From Zerene cesonia (lineage: Eukaryota > Arthropoda > Insecta > Lepidoptera > Pieridae), in assembly GCF_012273895.1 (NCBI RefSeq), contig NC_052102.1, forward strand, positions 4,982,917 to 5,046,916: a stretch of 64,000 nt of DNA. Direction: 5' to 3'. Below, piece after piece: positions 1 through 13,829 of the stretch (position 1 is its first letter; each line of letters opens with the position of its first letter). Made by a program: the position numbers and the translations under genes. The notes beneath the pieces are model-generated. The model had not been told where the DNA came from and ran no database searches. It saw only the letters and a program-made list of their open reading frames with translations.

Positions 1-3000
1 AATAAAGTTTGCATAAATTCCCGTAGCACAACTCGCAGGATAAAACGTTAATTGTTTAAAGTTTAAGCGAATAAGCTAGTGAGAGAAGCGCTTTTAAAAT
101 CCGCTGATTAATTATATCTCATGTACCGTTAGACATTTGACGTCTATAGCTACATCTAAATTAATTAATGCATTCCTCTGACTTGGAGATAATAACTTCG
201 TCGCGGCGCCAGATGTTGACGGGCATAATAGCTGAGTTATGAATTTTAATGTCTGCTCGACGAAAATCCGAATGAATATTGAACAAATAAAAAAGGATAA
301 TTAGACTAGGAAAGGATGTTTCCGTTGAGGAATAGCCAGCAACTCCCAGAAGGAAAATTTGCTGTGAACATTGAAAAGTAATTATGATGAAAACTCATTT
401 AAAATGCTGCAATAAAAGCTGTTTGACAAAGCATATCGTACTATTATGATTTATGACATTTGCAGATACCATCTATTTTGATTTATAAAATATGTTGAAA
501 TAAATTAATCCATCTGTCTTTAATGCGCTTAGAGGCAATATCATGTTTACTACAAATATTTGTTACGAGCGACCCGCCCTTGCTTCATTTCGCAGTAGAT
601 GGGTAATTAGCGATTATTTATTCAATATTAACCTGTAAAGATAAAATTCCACAATAAGGTCTTCGATATCAGTAACAACTGAGCTAAAATCTATTATCGA
701 ATAACAACTTAATTATATTTTAATGTGTTGTAACAATATTCAAATAAACTTCAGAATTAATTAAATGTTAATCTTAGCAATTTATAATCAGTACACAAAT
801 ATTACAAAATACACAAGTATTAAATATTCGAACCAGCACGTGCCTGTAGGAATACCTTCAACGTACTTAAAACTAGTAAAGCGAAACCGCTAAAGAATTT
901 AAAATCACAGAAATTCTAGATGTAATTATGATAACACAGGATGCAGGGAACACAAAACCGATTTGTGAATAGTATGTACCGCAGAACGTCGTCTATTTTA
1001 TGTATTAAGACTTTTATTTCCACACAATAACTTGAACGGCATTGTAAAGCAAAACTGGAACTTGGTACGTCCTGCTTCACAATATGGAATATATTTTCAT
1101 TTATAAATGCCAGATCTGATTACATTTATATAAGGAAATGTTATTCAATATTCATATATTTCAATTAAGCATTATCTAGCCCGTGTACTTAGCATTGAAG
1201 CCAATCGCTTTTTAGTAGGTACAATCAAAAATAAATTTTGTATACAATAGTCTTCTGGACCGTTCTATTGTCCAATTTAAAAAGTATCTAAGTATAATAC
1301 CGATTGTAATATTAATCGAAGAATAAACATACCTAATAATGCCAAATTATAATTATACAATACTCAAATTACCAAATACAAATTACCAAAACCAAAATTT
1401 GAATTCTTCAAAATGAACTTGACGTGATGTATGATAGGAAATTCATGCATTCAATCAACAAAGTTTTCCATAACTATTTCGCGTCTAATTTCAGAAACTA
1501 CTTGGTGGATAGACGAGCAATCTCTTGGTATGTGTAAACGAGCTCTATTGACGCATTGCTTCGGGCTATCCTTTACAGCTAAACGAACCTTATGTGATTC
1601 AAAGCATTGATGGCTATCAGCTAAATACGAACAATATTCATGAGTCTAGCAAGAGCCACAGGTATATATTATATATGCAATACACTGAGAACTTCTGTAC
1701 TTCAACCATGAAAGACGAGCTACGTGAAACAAACAAGGAATGCATTGTGCTCTTACTACGAACACAATCGGAGGTATAAACGTAAGGATAGCTCTAGGCT
1801 ATCAGCGCAATATACACAGTCGACTCATTTCTCGGTAACGGAAAGTCAATATAATAAAATAGCCATCCCTGTCGATATATTTTTCGTTCAAGTTTATGAT
1901 GCAGCTCGAACGTAATATTTAGCATTAATAAAGTTATCGAACTAAAATTGGAAATGGAAAATTACTTCTTTACATCGTTGAAATAAGGTACACAATGAGG
2001 CAAAAGCGCGATCGTTAAAATAAAATCCCTGGAGACAGAAACATGATTGGTCTGCTACATTACGATTGGCAGCAACTCGGCAATACACCTCTAACCACCT
2101 GTGTGTATTCAGCCGAATACCACTCATATCGACACACTAGCCCACTTCGATACGCCAATAGCGCTACGATACTCCATATTAAAGGCCCCAAATTGCAGTT
2201 TAATTTATTCCGTACGTGTCTCGGCAACAGAAGCACAATAACCGGCCAAAACAATACCGTCATTTATTAGGGGCGTTTGATTGCATTCATACTTGCTTAC
2301 TCTAATTTCCGTTTGTATGCTGTCTCTTCTTTCAATGGTTAACAAAGTTAACAAAACGTTTTAATGGAAACGGAACTTGGGTAGCAGATTACGTCCAACG
2401 TCCATTTTCCAATTCTATTAAAACAAGCCTTCACAATAAAAAATAAAAGTTTAAACGAATTACAATAATTTCATATTGACGACAACTGGACCAATTCAAA
2501 TGCAACGCAACATGTTCTCACAGTTTTTTGCAATTGTTGAGTTCTGGAGTTTGCTGGGTCGAAATATTTCGTCTAACTTCATTGAGGTAATGTATCTGCC
2601 ACCAATGATTACTAATATTGTGGAAACAGTTATCATTATAATTATGAAAAACAATATTAATTAACATTATTATCATGACAGTGTACCCATAAAAGACGAA
2701 TCCTTATAAAGCATTATTTTTATTCAAACAAATTCATAGTTCCAGCTAAGATGATAGTTTAACGCATAAACTATGTAGTAAAGAACCGGAAAACAGTTAT
2801 GAAGGTATAAGCAATTATCACAGTAGACGTTTCAGGGGTAACGAAACGGATTTTATGAAAGCGAATCGGTTAGCAGTGGCACTGATATTGTATAAAATTA
2901 AAATGCTACAGCTTTTTCGACACGTGAACAGAATAGATTGGACACTGCTTTAAACCTACATATATGGCAACTGTGAAAATATAACGTGTTTTTTTTCGTT

Positions 3001-3281
3001 TTCAAAATTTAAGCTTACGTGCCATGAATAATTATTTCAAATAAAATATTGCCATTGGCATGTTACATTTAACAAAATAAATAAAGACAACGCTACATCA
3101 TAAATTCTACGTGATATGGATTTATAATGAGTTTTTTATTCGTAAAACTATTCGTATATTTATAATCGAATTGAATTATTGGTTAAATTATATGAATCTC
3201 CCAATTATTTTAAAAGCATTAAGCCATACACTTATAAACAAACAAACTTGCAAACTTAATTACAATTAAAATCTCGCAGAT
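1..3281. repeat. First copy of a 3.3 kb direct duplication
   Basis: This stretch is almost base-for-base the same as 5791-9084. By eye I count about twenty substitutions and three small indels, all extra bases in the second copy (about 3 near 6963, 6 near 7280 and 4 near 8640), so divergence is near 0.6 percent. The copy begins at base 1 of the window, so its true left end is outside the view. It stops abruptly at 3281, where LINE sequence begins. The small ORFs inside it recur in both copies, show no recognisable protein and look like chance. It lies in the CadN downstream intron. Allelic-level divergence plus the nearby N gap favour an unmerged haplotype over an old duplication. Confidence 0.95.
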
Positions 3282-3801
3282 TGGATGGATGGGGGGATGG
3301 TCGGTAGTACAGCCTAGCTACGCTACCGGTTAAGTCCGATGGACTCGCTGACCAACGACGGGTGTGGTCCTCCAGCATTATGGGGGTTGTGCGGCGGGTT
3401 AACACCCCTCCCACATAAAAACTTCTTATGTGTTATGAAACCGAGAACGAGAAACAGAAAAACCGATCCCAAAAACGACGACTTAAGGCATGGTATAAAG
3501 GACCTACGAATAGCTTTATGGAATGTCCGCTCCTTGTTTCGACCTGGTGCCCTTTATCAAGTTAATAGTGAGCTACGCAGATACAATATAAAGGTAGCCG
3601 CACTACAAGAGGTGAGGTGGCCGGGCAAAGGAGAGTGTAATATTGACAACAAAGCGGTTTTATTTTATAGCGGTAACGATACTGGACACCATGCATACGG
3701 TACTGGATTCATAGTTGCTAATACTTACAAAATGTAATTCGCTATGACGCGGTATCTGACAGAATATCTGTACTTCGTATTAAAGGTAAATTTTCAAATA
3801 T
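3282..3801 (+). mobile_element. 5' part of an RTE-type non-LTR retrotransposon, cut by the assembly gap
   Basis: The sequence departs from the duplicated copy exactly after 3281 and begins with a G-rich leader (GGATGGATGGGGGGATGG), followed by a coding region for an apurinic-type endonuclease. The second copy of the locus (9084/9085) lacks this element and continues with unrelated sequence, so this is an insertion on one copy only. The N gap starting at 3802 removes the rest of the endonuclease, the reverse transcriptase and the 3' end, so the target-site duplication cannot be seen. RTE (BovB/RTE-like, often annotated as craniofacial development protein 2-like) is the best family match by motif; another LINE clade is less likely. 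Confidence 0.8.
3339..3801 (+). pseudogene. RTE endonuclease-reverse transcriptase ORF, N-terminal part, frameshifted
   Basis: The open frame from the ATG at 3339 runs 132 codons to a stop at 3735-3737. Residues 57-66 (RIALWNVRSL) and 88-94 (ALQEVRW, with the expected catalytic Glu at 91) are hallmarks of the LINE apurinic-type endonuclease, and GTGFIV lies at 121-126. After about residue 130 the frame breaks: family-like sequence (VIRYDAVSDRISVLRI) continues in another frame from about 3736 to the gap. That is a net one-base discrepancy, so this copy is probably inactive, or the assembly has an error at the gap edge. In a living element this protein nicks target DNA and primes reverse transcription. 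Start codon choice is uncertain. Confidence 0.75.
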
Positions 3802-4801
3802 NNNNNNNNNNNNNNNNNNNNNNNNNNNNNNNNNNNNNNNNNNNNNNNNNNNNNNNNNNNNNNNNNNNNNNNNNNNNNNNNNNNNNNNNNNNNNNNNNNN
3901 NNNNNNNNNNNNNNNNNNNNNNNNNNNNNNNNNNNNNNNNNNNNNNNNNNNNNNNNNNNNNNNNNNNNNNNNNNNNNNNNNNNNNNNNNNNNNNNNNNNN
4001 NNNNNNNNNNNNNNNNNNNNNNNNNNNNNNNNNNNNNNNNNNNNNNNNNNNNNNNNNNNNNNNNNNNNNNNNNNNNNNNNNNNNNNNNNNNNNNNNNNNN
4101 NNNNNNNNNNNNNNNNNNNNNNNNNNNNNNNNNNNNNNNNNNNNNNNNNNNNNNNNNNNNNNNNNNNNNNNNNNNNNNNNNNNNNNNNNNNNNNNNNNNN
4201 NNNNNNNNNNNNNNNNNNNNNNNNNNNNNNNNNNNNNNNNNNNNNNNNNNNNNNNNNNNNNNNNNNNNNNNNNNNNNNNNNNNNNNNNNNNNNNNNNNNN
4301 NNNNNNNNNNNNNNNNNNNNNNNNNNNNNNNNNNNNNNNNNNNNNNNNNNNNNNNNNNNNNNNNNNNNNNNNNNNNNNNNNNNNNNNNNNNNNNNNNNNN
4401 NNNNNNNNNNNNNNNNNNNNNNNNNNNNNNNNNNNNNNNNNNNNNNNNNNNNNNNNNNNNNNNNNNNNNNNNNNNNNNNNNNNNNNNNNNNNNNNNNNNN
4501 NNNNNNNNNNNNNNNNNNNNNNNNNNNNNNNNNNNNNNNNNNNNNNNNNNNNNNNNNNNNNNNNNNNNNNNNNNNNNNNNNNNNNNNNNNNNNNNNNNNN
4601 NNNNNNNNNNNNNNNNNNNNNNNNNNNNNNNNNNNNNNNNNNNNNNNNNNNNNNNNNNNNNNNNNNNNNNNNNNNNNNNNNNNNNNNNNNNNNNNNNNNN
4701 NNNNNNNNNNNNNNNNNNNNNNNNNNNNNNNNNNNNNNNNNNNNNNNNNNNNNNNNNNNNNNNNNNNNNNNNNNNNNNNNNNNNNNNNNNNNNNNNNNNN
4801 N
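3802..4801. other. Assembly gap of exactly 1000 N
   Basis: The run of N is exactly 1000 bases, a placeholder length for a scaffold gap of unknown size. Open frames reported across it are artefacts of translating N. It falls inside the LINE and between the two duplicated copies, which is where an assembler would join two contigs that are really alternative haplotypes. Confidence 0.98.
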
Positions 4802-5790
4802 AAGTAATAAATGTTATTTGCAGTTAACAATTTTCTTTTTTCTTTATTACAATATTTATGGCAAGACTAGGTACATTTATATAATTTCTTTGTGAGGTAT
4901 AATATTCTGAACTTTTAAAGTAATGGTAAATGTTCAATTTAATCGTTCGAAAGTTCTGGGAACTTCGGTGAAGATTTTTTCAATAATGTTTAAAATATTA
5001 CTTTCTGGCACCAAGATAGCTGTTAATAATTCTTAGAAAATAAGAAACTTACAGAAAATATATTTTTGTATCTGCCAACCTCATATTGTCGCAGAATAGT
5101 CTCATATACCATCTTATTTACGAGGTCACCTCGCTCAAACCGCCAACTGTTTACGAGTTGGCGACAATTCTGGGTGTGAACAGCTAGCAGAAATTTATGG
5201 GATATAACGAGCTCGAAATCGAAACATAATAAGCTTACTAGCAAACTAAGCTAGCCAAAATAAACTTATCAGGAATACATTCTTAGGAGAGGCTGTGACA
5301 TATCTTATTTTCTAAATACTGTTATTGACTCGTGTGATATACTGAAAAACTGCTTATTACTATACTTTAACAATGTAGGGTATAATTTTATTCAATAATT
5401 AATTAATCTACGAATTAATTAGATACAGAAGTCTCCCGGAAACAAACATCGAAAACACCCACAAGGTTGAAAAAGTAATATACGTACGAAATATATACAA
5501 ACAATTTCATCAGTAACAAGTTAATGGCAATCTTCTTTGGCAATATAATCGTACACTCTTGATTGTTGCTGGGCTACTATATAATAAATTTATATCACTT
5601 AATAACCCACTTCATTTCATAGCAACTTTACTCTCTTCCGTGTAAACAACGTTCTATTTGAGCAAGGTATTCCACTCAACAAATATCACAATAATTATTT
5701 TATGTTGGGTATTCCTGATTTTCCTCTGAATTCATCCCTTGTGTGCTTTGTTCGTTGAATCGGAAGACATTGTTATTTCCTTGATGCTTT
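4802..5790. other. Single-copy sequence upstream of the second duplicate; no gene seen
   Basis: AT-rich sequence with no recognisable coding region, no LINE 3' end and no obvious match to 9085 onward. If the duplication is two haplotypes in series, this is the sequence that normally precedes 5791 and should match the bases immediately before position 1 of the window, which are not visible here. Confidence 0.6.
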
Positions 5791-8700
5791 AATAAAGTTT
5801 GCATAAATTCCCGTAGCACAACTCGCAGGATAAAACGTTAATTGTTTAAAGTTTAAGCGAATAAGCTAGTGAGAGAAGCGCTTTTAAAATCCGCTGATTA
5901 ATTATATCTCATGTACCGTTAGACATTTGACGTCTATAGCTACATCTAAATTAATTAATGCATTCCTCTGACTTGGAGATAATAACTTCGTCGCGGCGCC
6001 AGATGTTGACGGGCATAATAGCTGAGTTATGAATTTTAATGTCTGCTCGACGAAAATCCGAATGAATATTGAACAAATAAAAAAGGATAATTAGACTAGG
6101 AAAGGATGTTTCCGTTGAGGAATAGCCAGCAACTCCCAGAAGGAAAATTTGCTGTGAACATTGAAAAGTAATTATGATGAAAACTCATTTAAAATGCTGC
6201 AATAAAAGCTGTTTGACAAAGCATATCGTACTATTATGATTTATGACATTTGCAGATACCATCTATTTTGATTTATAAAATATGTTGAAATAAATTAATA
6301 CATCTGTCTTTAATGCGCTTAGAGGCAATATCATGTTTACTACAAATATTTGTTACGAGCGACCCGCCCTTGCTTCATTTCGCAGTAGATGGGTAATTAG
6401 CGATTATTCATTCAATATTAACCTGTAAAGATAAAATTCCATAATAAGGTCTTCGATATCAGTAACAACTGAGCTAAAATTTATTATCGAATAACAACTT
6501 AATTATATTTTAATGTGTTGTAACAATATTCAAATAAACTTCAGAATTAATTAAATGTTAATCTTAGCAATTTATAATCAGTACACAAATATTACAAAAT
6601 ACACAAGTATTAAATATTCGAACCAGCACGTGCCTGTAGGAATACCTTCAACGTACTTAAAACTAGTAAAGCGAAACCGCTAAAGAATTTAAAATCACAG
6701 AAATTCTAGATGTAATTATGATAACACAGGATGCAGGGAACACAAAACCGATTTGTGAATAGTATGTACCGCAGAACGTCGTCTATTTTATGTATTAAGA
6801 CTTTTATTTCTACACAATAACTTGAACGGCATTGTAAAGCAAAACTGGAACTTGGTACGTCCTGCTTCACAATATGGAATATATTTTCATTTATAAATGC
6901 CAGATCTGATTAAATTTATACAAGGAAATGTTATTCAATATTCATATATTTCAATTAAGCATTATTATCTAGCCCGCGTACTTAGCATTGAAGCCAATCG
7001 CTTTTTAGTAGGTACAATCAAAAATAAATTTTGTATACAATAGTCTTCTGGACCGTTCTATTGTCCAATTTAAAAAGTATCTAAGTATAATACCGATTGT
7101 AATATTAATCGAAGAATAAACATACCTAATAATGCCAAATTATAATTATACAATACTCAAATTACCAAATACAAATTACCAAAACCAAAATTTGAATTCT
7201 TCAAAATGAACTTGACGTGATGTATTATAGGAAATTCATGCATTCAATCAACAAAGTTTTCCATAACTATTTCGCGTCAGTTCATAATTTCAGAAACTAC
7301 TTGGTGGATAGACGAGCAATCTCTTGGTATGTGTAAACGAGCTCTATTGACGCATTGCTTCGGGCTATCCTTTACAGCTAAACGAACCTTATGTGATTCA
7401 AAGCATTGATGGCTATCAGCTAAATACGAACAATATTCATGAGTCTAGCAAGAGCCACAGGTACATATTATATATGCAATACACTGAGAACTTCTGTACT
7501 TCAACCATGAAAGACGAGCTACGTGAAACAAACAAGGAATGCATTGTGCTCTTACTACGAACACAATCGGAGGTATAAACGTAAGGATAGCTCTAGGCTA
7601 TCAGCGCAATATACACAGTCGACTCATTTCTCGGTAACGGAAAGTCAATATAATAAAATAGCCATCCCTGTCGATATATTTTTCGTTCAAGTTTATGATG
7701 CAGCTCGAACGTAATATTTAGCATTAATAAAGTTATCGAACTAAAATTGGAAATGGAAAATTACTTCTTTACATCGTTGAAATAAGGTACACAATGAGGC
7801 AAAAGCGCGATCGTTAAAATAAAATCCCTGGAGACAGAAACATGATTGGTCTGCTACATTACGATTGGCAGCAACTCGGCAATACACCTCTAACCACCTG
7901 TGTGTATTCAGCCGAATACCACTCATATCGACACACTAGCCCACTTCGATACGCCAATAGCGCTACGATACTCCATATTAAAGGCCCCAAATTGCAGTTT
8001 AATTTATTCCGTACGTGTCTCGGCAACAGAAGCACAATAACCGGCCAAAACAATACCGTCATTTATTAGGGGCGTTTGATTGCATTCATACTTGCTTACT
8101 CTAATTTCCGTTTGTATGCTGTCTCTTCTTTCAATGGTTAACAAAGTTAACAAAACGTTTTAATGGAAACGGAACTTGGGTAGCAGATTACGTCCAATGT
8201 CCATTTTCCAATTCTATTAAAACAAGCCTTCACAATAAAAAATAAAAGTTTAAACGAATTACAACAATTTCATATTGACGACAACTGGACCAATTCAAAT
8301 GCAACGCAACATGTTCTCACAGTTTTTTGCAATTGTTGTGTTCTGGAGTTTGCTGGGTCGAAATATTTCGTCTAACTTCATTGAGGTAATGTATCTGCCA
8401 CCAATGATTACTAATATTGTGGAAACAGTTATCATTATAATTATGAAAAATAATATTAATTAACATTATTATCATGACAGTGTACCCATAAAAGACGAAT
8501 CCTTATAAAGCATTATTTTTATTCAAACAAATTCATAGTTCCAGCTAAGATGATAGTTTAACGCATAAACTATGTAGTAAAGAACCGAAAAACAGTTATG
8601 AAGGAATAAGCAATTATCACAGTAGACGTTTCAGGGGTAACTGCCGAAACGGATTTTATGAAAGCGAATCGGTTAGCAGTGGCACTGATATTGTATAAAA

Positions 8701-9084
8701 TTAAAATGCTACAGCTTTTTCGACACGTGAACAGAATAGATTGGACACTGCTTTAAACCTACATATATGGCAACTGTGAAAATATAACGTGTTTTTTTTC
8801 GTTTTCAAAATTTAAGCTTACGTGCCATGAATAATTATTTCAAATAAAATATTGCCATTGGCATGTTACATTTAACAAAATAAATAAAGACAACGCTACA
8901 TCATAAATTCTACGTGATATGGATTTATAATGAGTTTTTCATTCGTAAAACTATTCGTATATTTATAATCGAATTGAATGATTGGTTAAATTATATGAAT
9001 CTCCCAATTATTTTAAAAGCATTAAGCCATACACTTATAAACAAACAAACTTGCAAACTTAATTACAATTAAAATCTCGCAGAT
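5791..9084. repeat. Second copy of the 3.3 kb direct duplication (empty site for the LINE)
   Basis: Matches 1-3281 with offset 5790, rising to 5803 through three small insertions. At its right end the shared sequence (AAAATCTCGCAGAT) runs on into ordinary intron sequence from 9085, so this copy preserves the uninterrupted target site of the LINE found at 3282. No coding region is recognised in it. Confidence 0.95.
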
Positions 9085-12000
9085 AGAAAATGTTATCAAG
9101 ATACAAATAATAAGGCAGAAAGGAAACAATGCTTCTAATTAATTTAAGTGTTTTCAAGGGAAGAAACGAAGTAGCGAATATAGTTCATCCGTATAAAATA
9201 TATATTACACAATATAAACATGTATATAGACAGTAAGAAACGTTAATGACAAGTAAATTAAATGAACAATTGAAACTATGTTTATAAAACAGCAGTTGAA
9301 CTTCATAAAACGAACCGATGAAATGTATGTGTGCAAAAATATTCGCGGTTCACTTGTAAATGTAATTTCCTTGACAACATCCACGAGTTGTAATATAAAA
9401 ACAAATCTAAACAACAAACTATATTCTAGATGCCATTTTATGGCAATTCAAATGTTCCTTGGCCTGTATACGATATGTACGACAGAGGAATGACAAGATT
9501 ATCATACAACAACAAACTATTCTGCCTACTCTCGGCATTGACGCATGAAAAACAATTCATGTATCGTAAGCATTGTGACAAAAATTGACTCATCCGAAAC
9601 GTGGAACAAGATTTCACAAGCATGTATGATATACAAGCTCACTTAAACCTCAATGAATGAGTTTTAATTCTTTCATTTCGAATAAAAGCTGTATCTAGGA
9701 TATAATGAGGTTTAAAAATATTCACATATTTATTTCAGTTCACAAACATCTTAATCTATTTCACTAGATAATGTAAGATGAAGTGACTATTTGTAGCTAG
9801 CAAAGCATTTAATTAACGTAACATTACGTTGTCAGGGACTCAGGAAAGGAAATAACTTCAAACGATTCTGAAGTCCTAAGTCTACATAACGAAGTTACGC
9901 ATAAGGGTCTTCATGAGATATTGATCTAGTCCTATTTGCGCAAATAATCAACAATGTAGACTTTCTTTATAAAATCAGATAGAACCCTTCAACACAAGTG
10001 TATACTATCCAATGTTTTAATATCGTTTATACTTTACAGCAACAATACTTTCTATCGAATATATTTTGTTCATAATACTTTTCCGACTATAAACAGTGGA
10101 AGAAAATAGGGTCCGGTTTCAAAGTCCACTTGTGCCGCCCGAAAGCTTGCTTTTACTTTAAGATGTAATATGAAACGATATATAGCGTGTATTTTCGTTT
10201 AATTTTCCTAAATTCGGAAGCATTAGTCTCGTGGCCTTAACAATAAGGTGTCACGTGGCTAGATATATGAAAATATAAAACTTTCTTATAGGATTTTTTA
10301 GAGAAAAACGACCTATTGCACTAAAGTTGCTGTGATCATACTTACCTCTGCAACCATAAATTAAATATATTCCAATGTGCAAAGATGAAACGAAAAACGG
10401 GATTTTGGAATTGGTATTTGTAGTATTTTCGCTCTTTAGCTTTATTTTATTTAAAAATTACGAATAAATAATTAGTTTAATTAATTCGTAATCAATACTT
10501 ATCAAACGATTCAACCTATAATTTACATGAAATGTTAAAAATTTTAAAATTTTGATTGACTTGGAATTTTGCCGACCACATAGACCGCAGTAAACAATAT
10601 TTATCGGGCACAATTAAATTGGAACAAAAATAAAATAGAATGCGGTAAGATTATCAAGACATAAATCCTAAACAAGTGACTAATTAATTATAAAAAATCG
10701 TTGCTAAAAGATACAGCTGTAGTTACACATTTTCACTATTCACCACTTAAATAAACGTATTAATATATTGCCACCGCGAACACCATCTCTCAAATTAAAC
10801 TTACGCCTTTCCTCCAACTATCTACGTGCAACTTACTCAAATGTTCTTTGCAAATGTCTTCTGTTAATTTAAAGCGGAAGAGAACTTAAACATTGTAATA
10901 TAAAACTTTCAATGTAATGAGTATGTTTCACGTGCATGCATTCACGGTAGGTGTTAAGTGTTAAGCTCGATGGAAAGCTTTATTATTTAAAAATAAAAAA
11001 AAACTTACGTCGAGCTTTTCGGATTACATGCCATTACCACAAGCCGGTTTCTGTGAATGTATTTTTTATTTTATGTTATTCCATTTTAATGAATAGCACT
11101 TATGCTTAAAGCTGTCGTTATCTGTGCAATCGTCTGTGTCTCTTTATAAAATAAAATAGAGACTGACACGAAAAACAGATAAAACTACAAAACAATATAG
11201 TTCCATCTAGTCCACTACTTCAAACGCTTTACGTAAATACTTGACACAAAAAGTTCGGGCTTAGTTTAGTTCTTAGCCAAAATAGAATATATATAACTGA
11301 AGCAAAATAAAGATAATGTGCGTATAAATTGGCTGAAAATTTTATGGCATCGACCTATCAAGCTCTCAGGTAAAGCGCGGGTATATACGCAGGCGTCATA
11401 TCATATTACTTAGTTTTAGTGAATATTCATTTATCACAATATAATAATAACAGATGTTACACCTGAAAACAAACAACTGCGATTGTCTGAACCTAAAACA
11501 GGAGTCACATTGGTTTCAAAGTTAGACGATTCATTCGCAGTAGACATGTTTGTTTTAATTTATTGCCAAGGATATCACTCTTGGCTAAAAGCGCGGTAAT
11601 AGAATAGCCTCGAGTGCACCGCGCGTTATAGGGGAAGCATGTCTTACATTTTAAAAGGATTACGAGGTCTTGCGATTCCCGATTTATCTTCCTAACGACT
11701 TCCGCCGTGTGACGTGTCGGTGCGGGGCCAACGCCACCATGCCGCGATACTCACACAACCTATCCAACCACACCATCCAGTTTCACGTTTACCATCATTT
11801 TTCATTCCGACATGCATATTCAACGATATAATAAATCATCCGCGACCAGAGCCAAACGAAATAACCTACTGTCCTGTTGAAGCTAGCTAAAATATGACGC
11901 GAAATGTAAGCAAACAAAAAGCAATAATTACCCAGCCTTTCGAGTTGTTGATAAATGGTGCCGTTATTATCACTAGCGCTATAAAAATGTTCTTGCTGTT

Positions 12001-13829
12001 TATTCAAATAATATTTTATGTTGGAATTTTTTATTGAACTCGTGACTTTGTCTTTGGTTTTAAAATTAGTCGGTAATAAGTCTGACATTGAACCGCCCTT
12101 CTTATAATCACGCACAAGGATTAATGTTCTTTAATATACAGAAGAAAACAATATAGCACAACATTATATGCGAAATATTTTAAAGGAATAACTGGGTATG
12201 TCACTAAGCTAATTTTCGTGGCATATTTCACTGCTCCATTAGTTCATTGGCAATCTTTTTCGTCTACAGATTAAATTAAGAAATCTCAAATGATATTGCT
12301 AAAACTCCAAGGAGTTTGGCAGGCGATACAAGAAAACAAAAAAAAGTTCGGTATAGGTACATTGAATATGTCTTAAATGTGTTCTTTATAGTTTTTATAA
12401 CAATATATTAGAATTACTGTGTAAACTAAATCTGTACTACAGTGCCCTGCAATATTAATTTCAAATATATTGAAAATGATACTGTTACCTTAAACGTTGT
12501 ATTAAATGTATATAGATATAACAAACAATACGCAATATTAAATAACAAGTCTATACAACGTTGGCCTTTGATTACTAATACTACTAATGTAATTTTAGCT
12601 ATGCTTTAAAATAGTAATTAACTTGAATAATAATGAATGCTTTTATAATGTTGCGGTCAATAACCACTTAAAGCAATGATTAATATTAGAAATGGCTGTC
12701 TAGAAATTAATATTAATAGTTCACTACTGCAGTCATTAAGAAGGACTACATGCAAGTGTATAATATATTATCCTCAATTACTGCATAACACACAACGGCT
12801 ACGTCTATATTTCACACAAGTAATATTATATGACTAAGCCAACTGCGAGCAAATTCGCAATTTCAAAAGGTGTCATTCAATCGACACGGATTAGCGTCCC
12901 GTGACAACCTGTTTACATAATTATAGTCAGATTTGCTACGAATGTGTGGCAAATGTTCACGCCTAGCTCCACTAATCAATGTTTTAGTCATGAAAATTAT
13001 TGCTCTGTCTGCTAAATCTAAATTGCGTTTAGGAACAATTTAACGGCTACATTTGCGTTTTTGGCGCGCTTATATCTGTTCCGTCGCGAAAGTAAAATAA
13101 TGGTAAATGCAAAGGAATCTATTGTGGATTCAACCTTTCACGGTACGTTAAAATTTACAGATTGAATCTTAATGTAGGTGTGCTTCCCTTTAAGCCCTTA
13201 AAACTTATGTAAAGTTCATACGTACGCATGTTGTTCAGAGTGATTCAGTGAATGTAATCTTAAAGTAATGAGCCGTGACACTACCTGTGCGTAGTTTGGG
13301 CGATTTGTTTGCGAAAACGAGGCCAAGCCTCCCCAAACACCCCACTTAAAATGCTAACATTAAGTACACGATAGACGCTCCTACTCCCTAGAGGAGGTGT
13401 TTTCACATATTAGTTTCATAAGTATATATTGTATTATAGCTAATAATATTATATACGAAGAACATATCGTGCAATATAAAAATTAATAAACAAAACGTTC
13501 ATATTTTAATAATATAATCGTCAGACAATAATTCTTAAGACACAAATCGTCTCTATAGACTAAACATCTTTTGAGAAGGGAATTATGAAATCAACGTTTT
13601 TAAAGATATTTGATACAAAGCAATCCGCGTTGAGCCGATGTTACAAAGAAGGCTTTGAACGCAAAAAAGCAAGGAATATTCACTTGAGTACCTACATAAT
13701 ACAATTAAGTTATGATGTAATTAACTTTCGTAATATATTCTTCAAAGTGAATTAAAAGTAATTGGGCTAAAAGTTTTGCAATCATTATATTAGTATTTTC
13801 TTGTGTTTGGTTTCACGCGAGTATTATAC
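9085..13829. other. CadN downstream intron, no gene recognised
   Basis: AT-rich intronic sequence. The longest minus-strand open frame (11795-12115, 106 codons) shows no known domain or cadherin signature. A less AT-rich patch at about 11580-11770 has no coding sense that I can recognise. No mobile-element ends were seen. Confidence 0.5.

Noticed and set aside
1594..2664. Cluster of 60-75 codon open frames, repeated at 7393-8463
   Set aside because: They recur only because the region is duplicated; they overlap on both strands and match no known protein.
3742..4895. Long open frames on both strands over 3742-4895
   Set aside because: They consist almost wholly of N translated as X.
11795..12115. 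106-codon minus-strand open frame
   Set aside because: No recognisable domain, no splice context, AT-rich composition as in the surrounding intron.
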